A stretch of 64,000 bases of DNA from Gracilaria gracilis (taxonomy: Eukaryota > Rhodophyta > Florideophyceae > Gracilariales > Gracilariaceae), in assembly GCA_030374805.1 (NCBI GenBank), contig JARGSG010000037.1:186001-250000 (forward strand). Reading direction: 5' to 3'. Within the stretch, counting starts at the first letter, position 1, and each line of letters begins with the position of its first letter. The position numbers and the translations under genes were made by a program. This document shows positions 34,549-43,755 of the stretch, piece by piece. The notes under the pieces were generated by a model. That model ran no database searches, was not told the DNA's origin, and saw only the letters and a program-made list of their open reading frames with translations.

Positions 34549-36552
34549 CTACAAGTCGGGCGGCACGGAGAAGGAGGAGCCCGCGCTGCAGTACGCGTAG
34601 CCGACGATGAGGCGCTGGTCATCGGCGATCTTCCGGCGCGCCTTGGACGCGGGCCACAGCGCGTGGTCGCCGTAGTTGACGTCGTCGTAGTCGTGGTCCA
34701 CGCTGATCTTGCCCCACTCGCTCATGTCGAAGTTGCGCAGGTCGTCCTGCTCGGCCGACGCCTTCTTCATCCGCTCCCTCAGGCTCTCGTGCCTGTCCGC
34801 GCTCTTCCTCTCCCCCCCACCGCGCCGGCTGTCGTCCGCCCCAGCACTACCACCACCACCATCGCCACCACCACCACCTCCTCCTCCTCCTCCGCCGCCT
34901 GCGCCGGCCACCAGCGCGATTGGCTCGACGTTAAGCACGGCGGCGCGTGTCTGCCCCTCGTCCAGCGCGTCCATATGCGCGTACTCGTCCGTGACCACCA
35001 GCGTGCCCGGCGTCTCGCCGGCGTCATTAGCAGCAAGCGCGGCCGCGCACGCGCCAACAGCCGGTGGCTCAGCGCCGTCGTCAGCGCCGTCGTCAGCGCC
35101 GTCGTCAGCGCGCGCTTGCAAGGTATTGCCCTCATCGCCATCGCGCAGCTGCGCGCCATGCTGCGCGCCATGTGCGCCGCGCCCAAACAACGCGTGCTGC
35201 GCGCTGTGTCTCAAGTAAACGCTGCGCCAGTCCACGCCGCGGAAGAACGGGTGCTCGCGCACCTCGGCGCAGCCGGCGCGCCCGCAGCCGAGGCGCGTGT
35301 CGGGGTTCCAGTCCAGCAGGCGCTTGACCATGTTGACCAGCTCGCCGGACGTGGACGACGAGAAGCGGATGCGGCGGTTGTTCATGTTGGCAATGACCTG
35401 GTCCAGTTCGCGCGCCTCGTACGGCGTGCGCCCCCTCAGCATGTGGTACACAAACACGCCAAACGCCCACAGGTCCACCGACTTGCCGTAGTTGCGCACG
35501 GACAGCATCTCCGGCGCGGCGTACGTGTGCGTGCCGCAGATGGAGTTGGTGAGCGTGTTGTCCGGGATGAACTTGCACAGCCCAAAGTCGGCCAGGCGCA
35601 CGTGGCCGTGCGAGTCCAGCAGCACGTTCTCTGGCTTGAGGTCGCGGTAAACAAAGCCCAACGCGTGCAGATGCTCCAACGCGAGCAGCACCTGCGCGGA
35701 CACGGCGCGCACCTGCGGCTCGCGCAGGCGGCCCGAGTGGGTGTTAAGGTACTGGTAGAGGTCGCCGCCGTGGTAGAAATCGATGGCGAGGTAGAGGTAG
35801 GAGCGGGTCTGGAAGGCGTAGCGCAGGCGCGAGAAGAACGGGTGGCCATCGACCATCTGCAGCGCCAGACGCTCGTCCAGCGCGTGGCGCAGCGTGGTGC
35901 TGGACTCGAAGACCTTGTTCTTGTCCAGCACTTTGAGCGCGAGCTTGTGCCCCGTCTTGCGATCGGCGACCAGGAACACCTTACCGCTGGCGCCCTTTCC
36001 AATGGGGCTGATGAACTCAAAGTCGGAAATGGCGACGACGCGCTGCTGCGCGGCGTTGATGAGCGCCTTTTCCCACGCGTCGGCGGCGCGCTCGTCGTCA
36101 AAGCGGATCCAGACGGCGTGCGCGGAGTGGGGGCGCGTGAGCTTGAGCAGCGGGGCGTTGGGCTTTCGCGCCACGACGGCGGCATGCACGGAGAAGAGCG
36201 ACACGAGCTGGCCGTCATCGGCGGAGGCCAGCACGACGCGCGAGCGCAGCTCCAGCCACAGGCGCTGGTACTTGAGCAGCAGCGCGTGGCGCGCGCACTT
36301 AAGCTGCGCGGACGTGGCCACCACGGGCGGCACGCGCTGCAGCAACGCCAGCGCGTCGGAGCGCGCGCGCGGCAGCGGCGGCGCGCGCGACACGCGCGTG
36401 CGCAGCGCGGCGGCGCGCCGCGGCGGGCGCGCCGCGCTGGGCGGCGCCGGCCGCGTGCGCGGCTGCGAATGCGACGGCGCCGAATGCGACGACAGCGGCA
36501 GCGGCGGCGGCGGCAGCGGCGGCGGCAGCGACGACGACGGCGACGTGCTCAT
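34549..36552 (-). CDS. AGC-family Ser/Thr protein kinase with N-terminal PH-like domain (Akt-like layout)
   Basis: 667 residues from ATG 36552; an upstream in-frame ATG adds only Arg/Ala-rich sequence. Residues 1-80 are Pro/Ser/Arg-rich. Residues about 85-172 look like a PH domain (ALLLKYQRLWLELRSRVVLA, then AVWIRFDDERAADAWEKALI). The kinase domain is 178-438: IGKGASGKVF loop, Lys207 in LALKVL, YRDLKPENVLL (Asp304), ADFGLCKF, and activation segment SICGTHTYAAPEML with Ser where Akt has the PDK1-site Thr. A long insert (450-600) with a Gly12 run and repeated DDGA separates the domain from the C-tail. The tail's LIVGYAYCS resembles the F-x-G-F-S/T-Y hydrophobic motif but has Ala at the phospho-site. 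It probably acts in lipid-linked or nutrient signalling; closer identity cannot be fixed by eye. Confidence 0.9.
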   Translation of the reverse strand: MSTSPSSSLPPPLPPPPLPLSSHSAPSHSQPRTRPAPPSAARPPRRAAALRTRVSRAPPLPRARSDALALLQRVPPVVATSAQLKCARHALLLKYQRLWLELRSRVVLASADDGQLVSLFSVHAAVVARKPNAPLLKLTRPHSAHAVWIRFDDERAADAWEKALINAAQQRVVAISDFEFISPIGKGASGKVFLVADRKTGHKLALKVLDKNKVFESSTTLRHALDERLALQMVDGHPFFSRLRYAFQTRSYLYLAIDFYHGGDLYQYLNTHSGRLREPQVRAVSAQVLLALEHLHALGFVYRDLKPENVLLDSHGHVRLADFGLCKFIPDNTLTNSICGTHTYAAPEMLSVRNYGKSVDLWAFGVFVYHMLRGRTPYEARELDQVIANMNNRRIRFSSSTSGELVNMVKRLLDWNPDTRLGCGRAGCAEVREHPFFRGVDWRSVYLRHSAQHALFGRGAHGAQHGAQLRDGDEGNTLQARADDGADDGADDGAEPPAVGACAAALAANDAGETPGTLVVTDEYAHMDALDEGQTRAAVLNVEPIALVAGAGGGGGGGGGGGGDGGGGSAGADDSRRGGGERKSADRHESLRERMKKASAEQDDLRNFDMSEWGKISVDHDYDDVNYGDHALWPASKARRKIADDQRLIVGYAYCSAGSSFSVPPDL

Positions 36553-37528
36553 GACGGCGGCGCGGCGGAGAGGTGCGGGAGGGCGGCGGCGGCGAAGAAG
36601 CGCGCGCGGGCGGCAAGCGGCGCGTTCTCTGGCGCATTCATTTGGCGGCCGCTGTGCCGCTGCAGAGCGGTGCGGTGCGATGGCGCGCCGCTTTGTTTGG
36701 GTGCGCTGCGTGGTGCGCTGCGTGCGGGTGGGCGGGCGTGCGAGTGGCATCATTGCGTCATGCTGTGCCACGTGGCGGCGCGCCGTCGCGCCACATATAA
36801 AAGCGCGCAGCTCTCCGCTGCGCGCCGCGTCCCATCGGAACGCCCCCTCCCCCGTCACCGTCGCCGTCGCCGTCGCGCAGCGGCGCCGTCTGCGCGCCAC
36901 TGCTCGTGGCGTCGCGATCAATCGCGCGCGCGCCGCGCCGCTCCGCGCAGCGGCGGCGGCGGTGGTAAGAAAGCTCTGAAGCGAATCGCATCGCTGTTAT
37001 GTCCAATATATACGCTTACAAACTGGGGTGCGTCGACGCTTCCGTCGTGACGATCATCTTACCAGCGATGCCACAGCGACTCGTCGTGCGTGTCGGGGGC
37101 GGTGCGCCGCGCCGTGCGGCCGCCACCCGATGCCGCGGACGTACATGTTTCTACCGCAGCGCTGTTCGGCCTCGAGACGGCGAACAGATACAACGTAGAT
37201 ACAGACTCTTACTGTACATATCATAAGGTTAGATAGATACAGTTTATCACCGGTACCTTTGGTACATACGGTGAACGCACACACGCGCCGCGTCATCGGC
37301 CGCCGCCGTCGTCGTGCCCAGGCGTGGCTTCCCCTCGTGTAGCGCCACCCCCACACGTGGCCGCGCCGCGCGTACACGCGGCACACCGCGTACACGCGGC
37401 ACACCGCGTACACGTCGTCCAGCGCCACAAGGTAAGACTGTACCCTGTACGCACATGAAAGAGCCGCTGCCGAGCTCGCGCGCTCAAGACGTTCAGCTCC
37501 GCCGCGCCGCCTCCCCCGCGTCGCAACA
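36553..37528. promoter_or_regulatory. Divergent promoter region, kinase (-) and pentapeptide gene (+)
   Basis: 976 bp. ACATATAAAAG near 36790 is a plus-strand TATA-like site. CGTAGATACAG (about 37193) and TTAGATAGATACAG (about 37229), plus CGGTACCTTTGGTAC (37253-37267), precede the pentapeptide gene. An 18-bp minisatellite lies at 37369. Long frames on both strands here are products of GC richness. Confidence 0.45.
37369..37414 (+). repeat. 18-bp minisatellite, 2.6 copies
   Basis: The unit is CGCGTACACGCGGCACAC, with two perfect copies and a partial third, in the leader region of the pentapeptide gene. Confidence 0.85.
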
Positions 37529-37604
37529 ATGAGCGCCTTCGCCCCGCCGCTGCCGCGCGCGCCGCCGCGCCGCCGCACCGCGCCGCGCTGCAGCGCGCAT
37601 ACCC

Positions 37605-37638
<34 letters not shown>

Positions 37639-38227
37639 AGTCGGCGTGGCGTCCGCCGCGCCGCGCGCGCTGGCGGCGCTGGCGCTGTCGGCGTCGCTTC
37701 TGACGGCGCAGCCGGTGCTGACGCACGCGGCGGGCTCGCCGCCGCGCCTGCCGCCCATCGACCGCGCCAACGCGCAGCGCTGCCAGCCGACGTCGTCGGC
37801 CATCGGCCAGGCCAACGCGGCGCGCGACTCGCTACTGGACCTGCGCGAGTGCGACCTGCGCAACGCCGACCTGTCGGCGTTCGACCTGTCGGGCGCCATC
37901 GCCGCCGACGCCGACCTCAGCGGCGCGCGCCTCGTGGACGCGCAGCTGTCCAAGAGCTACGCGCCGCGCGCGCGGCTGCGTGGCGCCGATTTCACCAACG
38001 CCGTCGCGGACCGCGTCACCTTTGACGGCGCTGACCTTACTGACGCGCTGTTTGTCAACGCCGTGCTTAGCGACTCCACGTTCGATGACGCCACGCTGGA
38101 GAACGTGGACTTTACCGACGTGTACATTGGCGACTTTGCGCAGCGCAGCTTGTGCAAGAACGCCACGCTGCGCGGCGTCAACCCCACCACAGGCGCGTCC
38201 ACGCGCGAGAGCCTTGGCTGTCGATAA
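37529..38227 (+). CDS. Thylakoid-lumen pentapeptide-repeat protein (TL17-like)
   Basis: 232 residues. The N-terminus is a bipartite leader: an Arg/Ser/Pro/Ala-rich transit segment (1-45, with a poly-Ala stretch coded by a GCC microsatellite), then a hydrophobic signal ALAALALSASLLTAQPVL and a THA-like cleavage site near residue 68. The mature part has consecutive A(D/N)LXX pentapeptides: LRECDLRNADLSAFDLSGA, ADLSGARL, GADFTNA, GADLTDALF, ATLENVDF. These form a right-handed quadrilateral beta-helix. The C-terminal motif LCKNATLRGVNPTTGASTRE and ESLGC with two Cys match the conserved end of plant TL17-type lumen proteins. Its exact function is unknown in plants too. The stop codon is 31 bp from that of the convergent carrier gene. 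It is the strongest evidence for a photosynthetic host. Confidence 0.9.
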
Positions 38228-38250
38228 ACACACACACACACACACACAGA
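38228..38250 (+). repeat. (CA)n microsatellite between convergent stop codons
   Basis: About ten CA units fill most of the 31-bp gap between the pentapeptide gene and the EamA carrier gene, so both 3' UTRs must overlap the opposite gene or be extremely short. Confidence 0.85.
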
Positions 38251-38258
38251 AGCTATTG

Positions 38259-39353
38259 CTATACCTCGCCCGCGCCATCGCCATCGGCGCCATCGCTGCC
38301 ATCGGCGCCGCCGCCGCCACCGGCGCCGTCGTCGTCCGACAGCGTCACCAAGGCGGCGGCGGCCACAATCATGGCGCCGCCCACGCACTCGCGCACGCCC
38401 AGCGAGTCGACGCGCAGCGCGACGGCCAGCAGCGCGGCCCACACGGGCTGCGTGGCGTACAGCAGCGCGGCGCGCGTAGCGCCCACGCGCCGCTGCCCCG
38501 CCACCTGCAGGCAGGTGGCGGCCGTGGAGGTGACGGCGCCCGACCACAAGGCGCCCAGAATGAGCGCGGCGGCGTCGCGCGCGCTGAGCGTGGCCGTCCA
38601 CGCCGCGGCGGCGCGCGCATGCGGCAGCACGACCGCCGCGCCAAACATGAGCTGCACGCGCGTCTTGGCGGCCACCAGCGACAGCGTGGGCGTGGCGCGC
38701 GCTACGTCGCCCAGCCGTACCACGTGCGCGCTGTAGCACGCCGCCGCGCACACCGCTAGCGCATCGCCGCGCGAAAAGCTCAGCGACAGCGCGCTGGCGT
38801 CGGCGCCAAGCACAATCGCGCCGCCCAGCGCGAGCGCCACGGCGCGCCACGCGGCGCGGGACACCGGCTCGCCGCGCGCGTACGACAGCGCCGGCACGAA
38901 CGCCGTGCTGAGCTGCACGAGCAGCGCGGCGCGCGGCGCGCTGGTGCGCGACAGCGACAGCAGGTTGAGCAGCGAGCCGGCGAACAGGTAGGCGCCCAGC
39001 TCCAGCGCGGCGCGCGGCGGCGCGGAGGCGGCGGCGCCGTCGCGCGCGGCGGCGCGCAGCAGCGTGATGGTGAGGTGCGCCGCCAGCAGACTTAGCGCGT
39101 TGAACAGCAGCGGCGGCGTGTGCGGCAGCGCCGCGCTCAGTAGCTTCACCGCCGGCGCGTACGAGCCCCACAGCAGCGGCACCGCGTTGAGCAGCAGCGC
39201 GTCCTGCGCGGAGAGGCGCGCGCGCGGCGGGCGCGGAGGGCGCGCGCTGCACACGGGCGCGCTCGCGCTGGCGGCCGTGCGCGTGGTGGCGCGCGCCGCC
39301 GGCAGCGCGCTGCCGCGGAACGCCGGCAGCCGCGTGGCGCTCCACCACGTCAT
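38259..39353 (-). CDS. EamA/DMT-superfamily transporter, probably plastid membrane
   Basis: 364 residues from ATG 39353 (MTWWSATRLP). The longer frame to 39467 adds an unsupported leader. Residues 1-50 are rich in Ala, Arg, Ser and Thr without acidic residues, like a plastid transit peptide. About ten hydrophobic segments follow in two EamA halves: the first starts LSAQDALLLNAVPLLWGSYAP with the family's LLWG-x-Y/F pattern, the second near LSFSRGDALAVCAAACYSAH and ends CVGGAMIVAAAALVTLS. The tail is an acidic Gly/Asp run. Related plant proteins sit in the chloroplast envelope; the substrate cannot be predicted. A TATA-like CTATATAG lies upstream (39467-39474, minus strand). Convergent with the pentapeptide gene. 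Confidence 0.85.
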   Translation of the reverse strand: MTWWSATRLPAFRGSALPAARATTRTAASASAPVCSARPPRPPRARLSAQDALLLNAVPLLWGSYAPAVKLLSAALPHTPPLLFNALSLLAAHLTITLLRAAARDGAAASAPPRAALELGAYLFAGSLLNLLSLSRTSAPRAALLVQLSTAFVPALSYARGEPVSRAAWRAVALALGGAIVLGADASALSLSFSRGDALAVCAAACYSAHVVRLGDVARATPTLSLVAAKTRVQLMFGAAVVLPHARAAAAWTATLSARDAAALILGALWSGAVTSTAATCLQVAGQRRVGATRAALLYATQPVWAALLAVALRVDSLGVRECVGGAMIVAAAALVTLSDDDGAGGGGGADGSDGADGDGAGEV

Positions 39354-39598
39354 GGCGCGGCGCTGCTGCTGCGCGCGTCGTCCGCGACGGAGCGGAGCGG
39401 AGCGGAGCACAACAAAACAACTCGGTGAAGAGGATAACATTAGAGACCAGTGTATACCCTTGTACACTATATAGCCTCTCTCTATGGATATTATCTATCA
39501 CAGCTCCCGAGCACAAAAAAGAGAAATGGCGCCTACTGTAAGCTATGTGGAGAAGTGGCGCTGTCAGCCAACGGCGCATTTGTGTCAGCGCGCAGCGC

Positions 39599-41074
39599 TT
39601 ACACGTACGACTCCGCGTGCGACGCGCGCGCCGCGCGCCGCGCCAGCGACGCCGGCAGCGAGCGCGGCGGCGTGGCCGCCGCCAGCAGGTACGACGCGTG
39701 CGCGCCGCTGCCCACCGACCGCCCGTAGAACGACCCGCTGTACTGCTGCTGCTCGTCGTCCTCCTCCTCCTCCTCCTCCTCCTCCTCCTCCTCCTCGTCC
39801 CACAGCTGCTCGTCGTCCACGCCCACCGCCAGTGGCGCTGCCGTCGCCGTCGCCGCCGCCGCAAGGCGCGCCTTCTCCATCATCACCGCCGTCTGCATCG
39901 TCTCGTACTCGCCCATCGTCCTCAGCTGCGCCGCCTCCGCCAGCAGCAGCTCGTCGCGTCGCGCCGCGCCGCCCTTGGCGCGCTGCTTGTCGTAGTCGGC
40001 GCGCAGGTTGTCGTAGTTGTACACCATGGTGCCGAGCACCAGCAGGCAAAAGCCGCCCAGCTGCAGCCACGAGTACTTGGTCAGCGACTCGCCGAGCGTG
40101 CCGCCGGACACCACGTAGTAGATCAGCAGGTCTGCCACCCACACCGCCAGCGTGCGCAGCGTCTCGATCACCACGCGGTGCACCGCGCTCAGCGAGTCTG
40201 TCACCTCCATGCCGAACACGTTGTAGAACAGCATCATCGTCATGTCCGTCAGAATGATGCCGCCCACCGCCCACGAGTGCGTCAGCATATAAAACGCGTC
40301 CATCACGTCTTCCAGGTGGCCGTGGTCGCCGCCGGGCAGAAGGTACACCAGCGGGAACACCCACAGCAGGCAGTGCATCATGCCAAACAACCCTTCCCAC
40401 GCCACCACGCGCACGGACGACATCTGCAGGTCCTGCAGCAGGTATTCTTCCATCACCGTCTGCGCCGCCTGCAGCACCTGCCCCAGCAGAATCACAGCGA
40501 TGCCGAACATGGTGTCGCTCCGCGAGCTGCCGGCCTCTTCGCTCCAGATGTTGGCCAGGCCCACCAGCACGATGCCCGCCACGCACAGCGCGATGCCACC
40601 ATAGTTGAGCGCCGACAGCCGCCGCTTGAGGAACACGATGGACAACACGGCCGTCCACACCAGCATGGCGCCCCTGAGCATCTGGTACACCGACACGGTG
40701 GTGTACAACAGGCCGGTGGTGCCGCACGCGGTGGCAAACAGGTCGAACAGCGTGGGCACGCTGATGATCCACACCGACGAGCGCGCCTTGTGCGCGTGCT
40801 GCGCGTGCGTCACCAGCGGTAGGCGCTCCGAGTGTTCGGCGGCGGCGGCGGCGTGCGCGGCGGCGCGCGACGCGCGCTTGCGCGGCAGGTCCAGCAGGAT
40901 GCAGACGGACATGCCGGTGAACATGGCCAGCACCTGCAGCCACGGCTTCTCGTAGCGCGCCTCGCCGCCGTAGATGCTGGGCGCCTGCACCGAGTAGATG
41001 AGCTTGGCGAGCAGCGAACACAGCGTGCCGAACAGGATCATGCCGCTCACGGCCACGGGCGCGGACAGCTTCAT
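39599..41074 (-). CDS. SLC35F6-like nucleotide-sugar/drug-metabolite carrier
   Basis: 491 residues from ATG 41074 (MKLSAPVAVSGM); the upstream frame is translated pyrimidine tract. About nine to ten membrane segments occupy residues 1-355. Family blocks of SLC35F6: FGTLCSLLAKLIYSV near the N-terminus, FDLFATACGTTGLLYTTVSV, YQMLRGAMLVWTAVLSIVFL, GQVLQAAQTVMEEYLLQDL, VVAWEGLFGMM, RVVIETLRTLAVWVADLLIY and LLVLGTMVYNYDNL. The roughly 130-residue C-terminal tail is cytosolic and unusual, with an E12-type run coded by a CTC repeat (about 39757-39797). Human SLC35F6 acts in lysosomal and mitochondrial membranes; the algal location is unknown. The ATG is preceded by a 19-nt C tract on the coding strand. 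Confidence 0.9.
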   Translation of the reverse strand: MKLSAPVAVSGMILFGTLCSLLAKLIYSVQAPSIYGGEARYEKPWLQVLAMFTGMSVCILLDLPRKRASRAAAHAAAAAEHSERLPLVTHAQHAHKARSSVWIISVPTLFDLFATACGTTGLLYTTVSVYQMLRGAMLVWTAVLSIVFLKRRLSALNYGGIALCVAGIVLVGLANIWSEEAGSSRSDTMFGIAVILLGQVLQAAQTVMEEYLLQDLQMSSVRVVAWEGLFGMMHCLLWVFPLVYLLPGGDHGHLEDVMDAFYMLTHSWAVGGIILTDMTMMLFYNVFGMEVTDSLSAVHRVVIETLRTLAVWVADLLIYYVVSGGTLGESLTKYSWLQLGGFCLLVLGTMVYNYDNLRADYDKQRAKGGAARRDELLLAEAAQLRTMGEYETMQTAVMMEKARLAAAATATAAPLAVGVDDEQLWDEEEEEEEEEEEEDDEQQQYSGSFYGRSVGSGAHASYLLAAATPPRSLPASLARRAARASHAESYV

Positions 41075-42663
41075 GGTCGTCGGTGGTTTGGAGGAAGGGG
41101 GGGGGGGGGGGGGGGAGAGGATTGAGGAGGGAGAGCGGATTGAGGGCGGGGAAAGGAGTGGGGGAGGGGGAACGATTGGGGGGTGGAGGAAAGGCAGAGT
41201 TAGTGTGGAGCGATTGAGTGTGAGGGAAGGGAAGGGAAGGGAAGGGGGGTGGGGGGGCGGTTGAGGGCAGAGAAAAAAAAGGTAGGGGAAGGGAGAGGGC
41301 GACAGGAGCAAGGAGAGGAAGAGGTAGCTGCAGGCAGGAGGTCGGGCGACACTGCCCGAGCGGGCTGGCGACCAGGCAGCGTTTTGTAGGTGGAGGCGGC
41401 GGGCGGCGGGCGGCGAGATCACAGAGCGCGCGGCGGCGGCGAGCGCGAGAGGCGTGTCAGTAAGTATGCGGCGGCAGAGGATGAATTCAGTGAATTACGT
41501 GGCGCTTGCACTGGCGCATTTTCGCACTTGGTCAGCGCGCGCTGTAGAGAGAGAGCTGTGCGCTGGCTGCGCGCCGTTGAATGCATGAATATACGCCAAA
41601 TGATTGGGTACGGCGCGCGTGCCGCGCGCCGCCTGCCGCGTCTCCCCGCACGCGCTTTTTGCGCGCCGCTTTGACGGTTGTGGCAGCCGCTGCCTTTTTT
41701 TGTCGCCGTCGTCGACGCCGTCGTTGTCGTCGTCGTCGTCGTCTTTGCGCCGCCTCCGCTTGCGTGCTTGGCCATCAGCGTGCGCCCTGTCGGTGATATC
41801 TCACAAACTCATGTACGGAACGTTTCTGGACGCAATATGCATGGTACTCGTCACCGACCAGCTCTCGGAACGTTGTACGCCGGTGTACGCAATGTCAAAA
41901 GCTCCTTGGGTGCTCACTCTTGTGTTTGATGGCGTTTTGATCCCGTTTGCACAGCACACAACTGATTACGTTTTGCTCCTCAACGTACCGGCTGTGTATC
42001 AAAAACGTTACGTCGCCGACAGCTCATTGTTTGGCATCGACAAAACGTTGCCATGTATTGCAACGCCGCCCACGCAGCACATCTGCATGCCATTGCACGT
42101 TTTACTGTGTGTACATTCTCCAAACAGGGCGACCAAACAGTCCCGCCGCACGTTTAAAAGCGTTGCATCTCCCTTTCATGGCACGAACACGATTGGTGGC
42201 TCCAGCCCCCATTTTAGCACCGCCAAGTCCAGAGAGATGAACAGAGAGCGAGTTCGATTCACGCGCACCAGATCGCCGAGACACGCTGTCCGCCGAAAAA
42301 AAATAAAAAAAATGTTGTGCCGGACATGCGCCCTAAATGGTTGGTGTAAACGGCGCCTTCACATGCCGCTCGCGCTCATTAATTCCACCACTTTTGGGCA
42401 GATAGATGAATTACCAACACGTCACACACTCAACGCATTCCAAATGGAAACTTTCCACCCACGATTTCAACCTGTGAACACAGCAACTGCTCCATCACTA
42501 AGCATAACGAATGAATTCCCACGCCTACAACAACGGCACAATGACGACCAGACACACAATCACATAACTCTTTTCTTGAACTTGACGAGACTTGTATTAC
42601 GAATGCTTCTGACGACGCAGTAAATGTTTTGTATTCGTAACAACTTCTCTGCGTTTCGTTCAT
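41075..42663. other. Intergenic; pyrimidine-rich leader then no recognisable gene
   Basis: 41080-41340 is pyrimidine-rich on the minus strand (the leader of the SLC35F6-like gene), including C19 at 41097-41115. From 41.8 to 42.1 kb several AACGTT and ACGTT words recur. A plus-strand frame of 339 codons (41604-42623) has no motif or coding-like composition and is not called. Confidence 0.45.
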
Positions 42664-43035
42664 CGACCACATTTTGGTGTCGTGCGCAGCTGCATTTGCT
42701 ATATTAACAGTCACCTTTTGCAACACTACTTGTACGACGAAGGGTACCTTCGTACCATTGTACGTAGCAGAGCTATTTCTATTGCAGACTCAAGTTTTGC
42801 ATCATTCTGCAAACCGGCACAAACCAAATTATCAGATGCTCATTCTTGGACACATTGAAGGATGGAAGGCGAATGCATCACGCTCTGCTTTGGAGTCAAT
42901 TACATCAGCGCATGAAACTTTTGTCACTCCGTTCTAGAATGCACGTTTTTGTCGAGCTTCTTCACTTCAATCTCGGCACATATTACTTCGTCGCCCTGAT
43001 TCTTTTCTTTCCTGCTTCCAATATCTTTAATCTGC
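42664..43035 (+). repeat. Orphan copy of the shared promoter/leader module
   Basis: Homologous to 45815-46260: ACATTTTGGTGTCGTG, ACCTTCGTACCATTGTACGT, CAAATTATCAGATGCTCA, AAGGCGAATGCATC, then a TTTCTTTCCTGCTTCCAATA leader. The TATA site is not conserved and no coding frame follows. It is probably the remnant of a third gene copy. Confidence 0.6.
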
Positions 43036-43755
43036 CAATAGCCTACGTTAGGCTTGCTTGTCAGGGGATCTTCAACACGAAATGAATCTGGAAGGCGTTG
43101 TTATCATAGCTTGTTATTTAAAAATTGCCGAATGCTATTCATTTCAAGACACATTAAGATTTGATAAATTGTGTTTAAATGTCTTGAGTTTTTGAACTAG
43201 AGATGAAAATCCATCAAAAATGCGATTTACCGCATCCTCCAGGCGAGGCTTGTATTACAAAAGATTGGCACAGCAGAAATGTCCAAGAAATGACCAGGTC
43301 AAAATGTGCAAACTTTTAACGAGAAATCTTAAAAACGACCTTCTTCCTTGTCAAAAAGCACCAGGTTTTCGTGCTCGCGACGACTGTACCTCTCCGACAT
43401 CTTCCCCTGATGTTTTTAAAGTACGCCAAACACAACAGTATATTGTACTTTGTAAAACTCCTCTCGATCGCAGACCTTATGTAGTTAACCTTGTAGCTTA
43501 ATTCACTTTTGTTTAAGATGATCGCAGACACCGGTTCTTTCAAACTTGGGACCAGTACCAAAGTGTCAAACGTTTTCTTGACTATTATTTACTGCAAATG
43601 ATACACCAGAGACACTTTTTCGCTTCAGCTAAACGAAACATGTAGTAAAATCCCGCCATCGCCAAGCGGAAGCACGAACCGGACGGAAAAAAGGAAGCGA
43701 AACGTTCTGACTCTCTATAAAGTTAAGCCTTCACTCTTGATTTGTCGGTGAGTCA
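43036..43755. other. No gene recognised; TATA-like site at 43716
   Basis: TATAAAG at 43716-43722 lies just upstream of the pogo-like remnant and may be its promoter. Otherwise short AT-rich frames only. Confidence 0.4.

Noticed and set aside
34663-37050. 795-codon plus-strand frame
   Set aside because: Antisense to the AGC kinase, caused by very high GC; composition is Arg/Val/Ala-rich without motifs.
37054-37953. 299-codon minus-strand frame upstream of the pentapeptide gene
   Set aside because: Low-complexity GC translation including the 18-bp minisatellite; no motif and it overlaps a well-supported gene.
37957-39864. 635-codon minus-strand frame
   Set aside because: Arg/Ala-rich shadow of the carrier and pentapeptide genes in another frame.
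41604-42623. 339-codon plus-strand frame
   Set aside because: No family motif, simple-repeat start and no domain-like pattern; a chance frame cannot be excluded, so not called.
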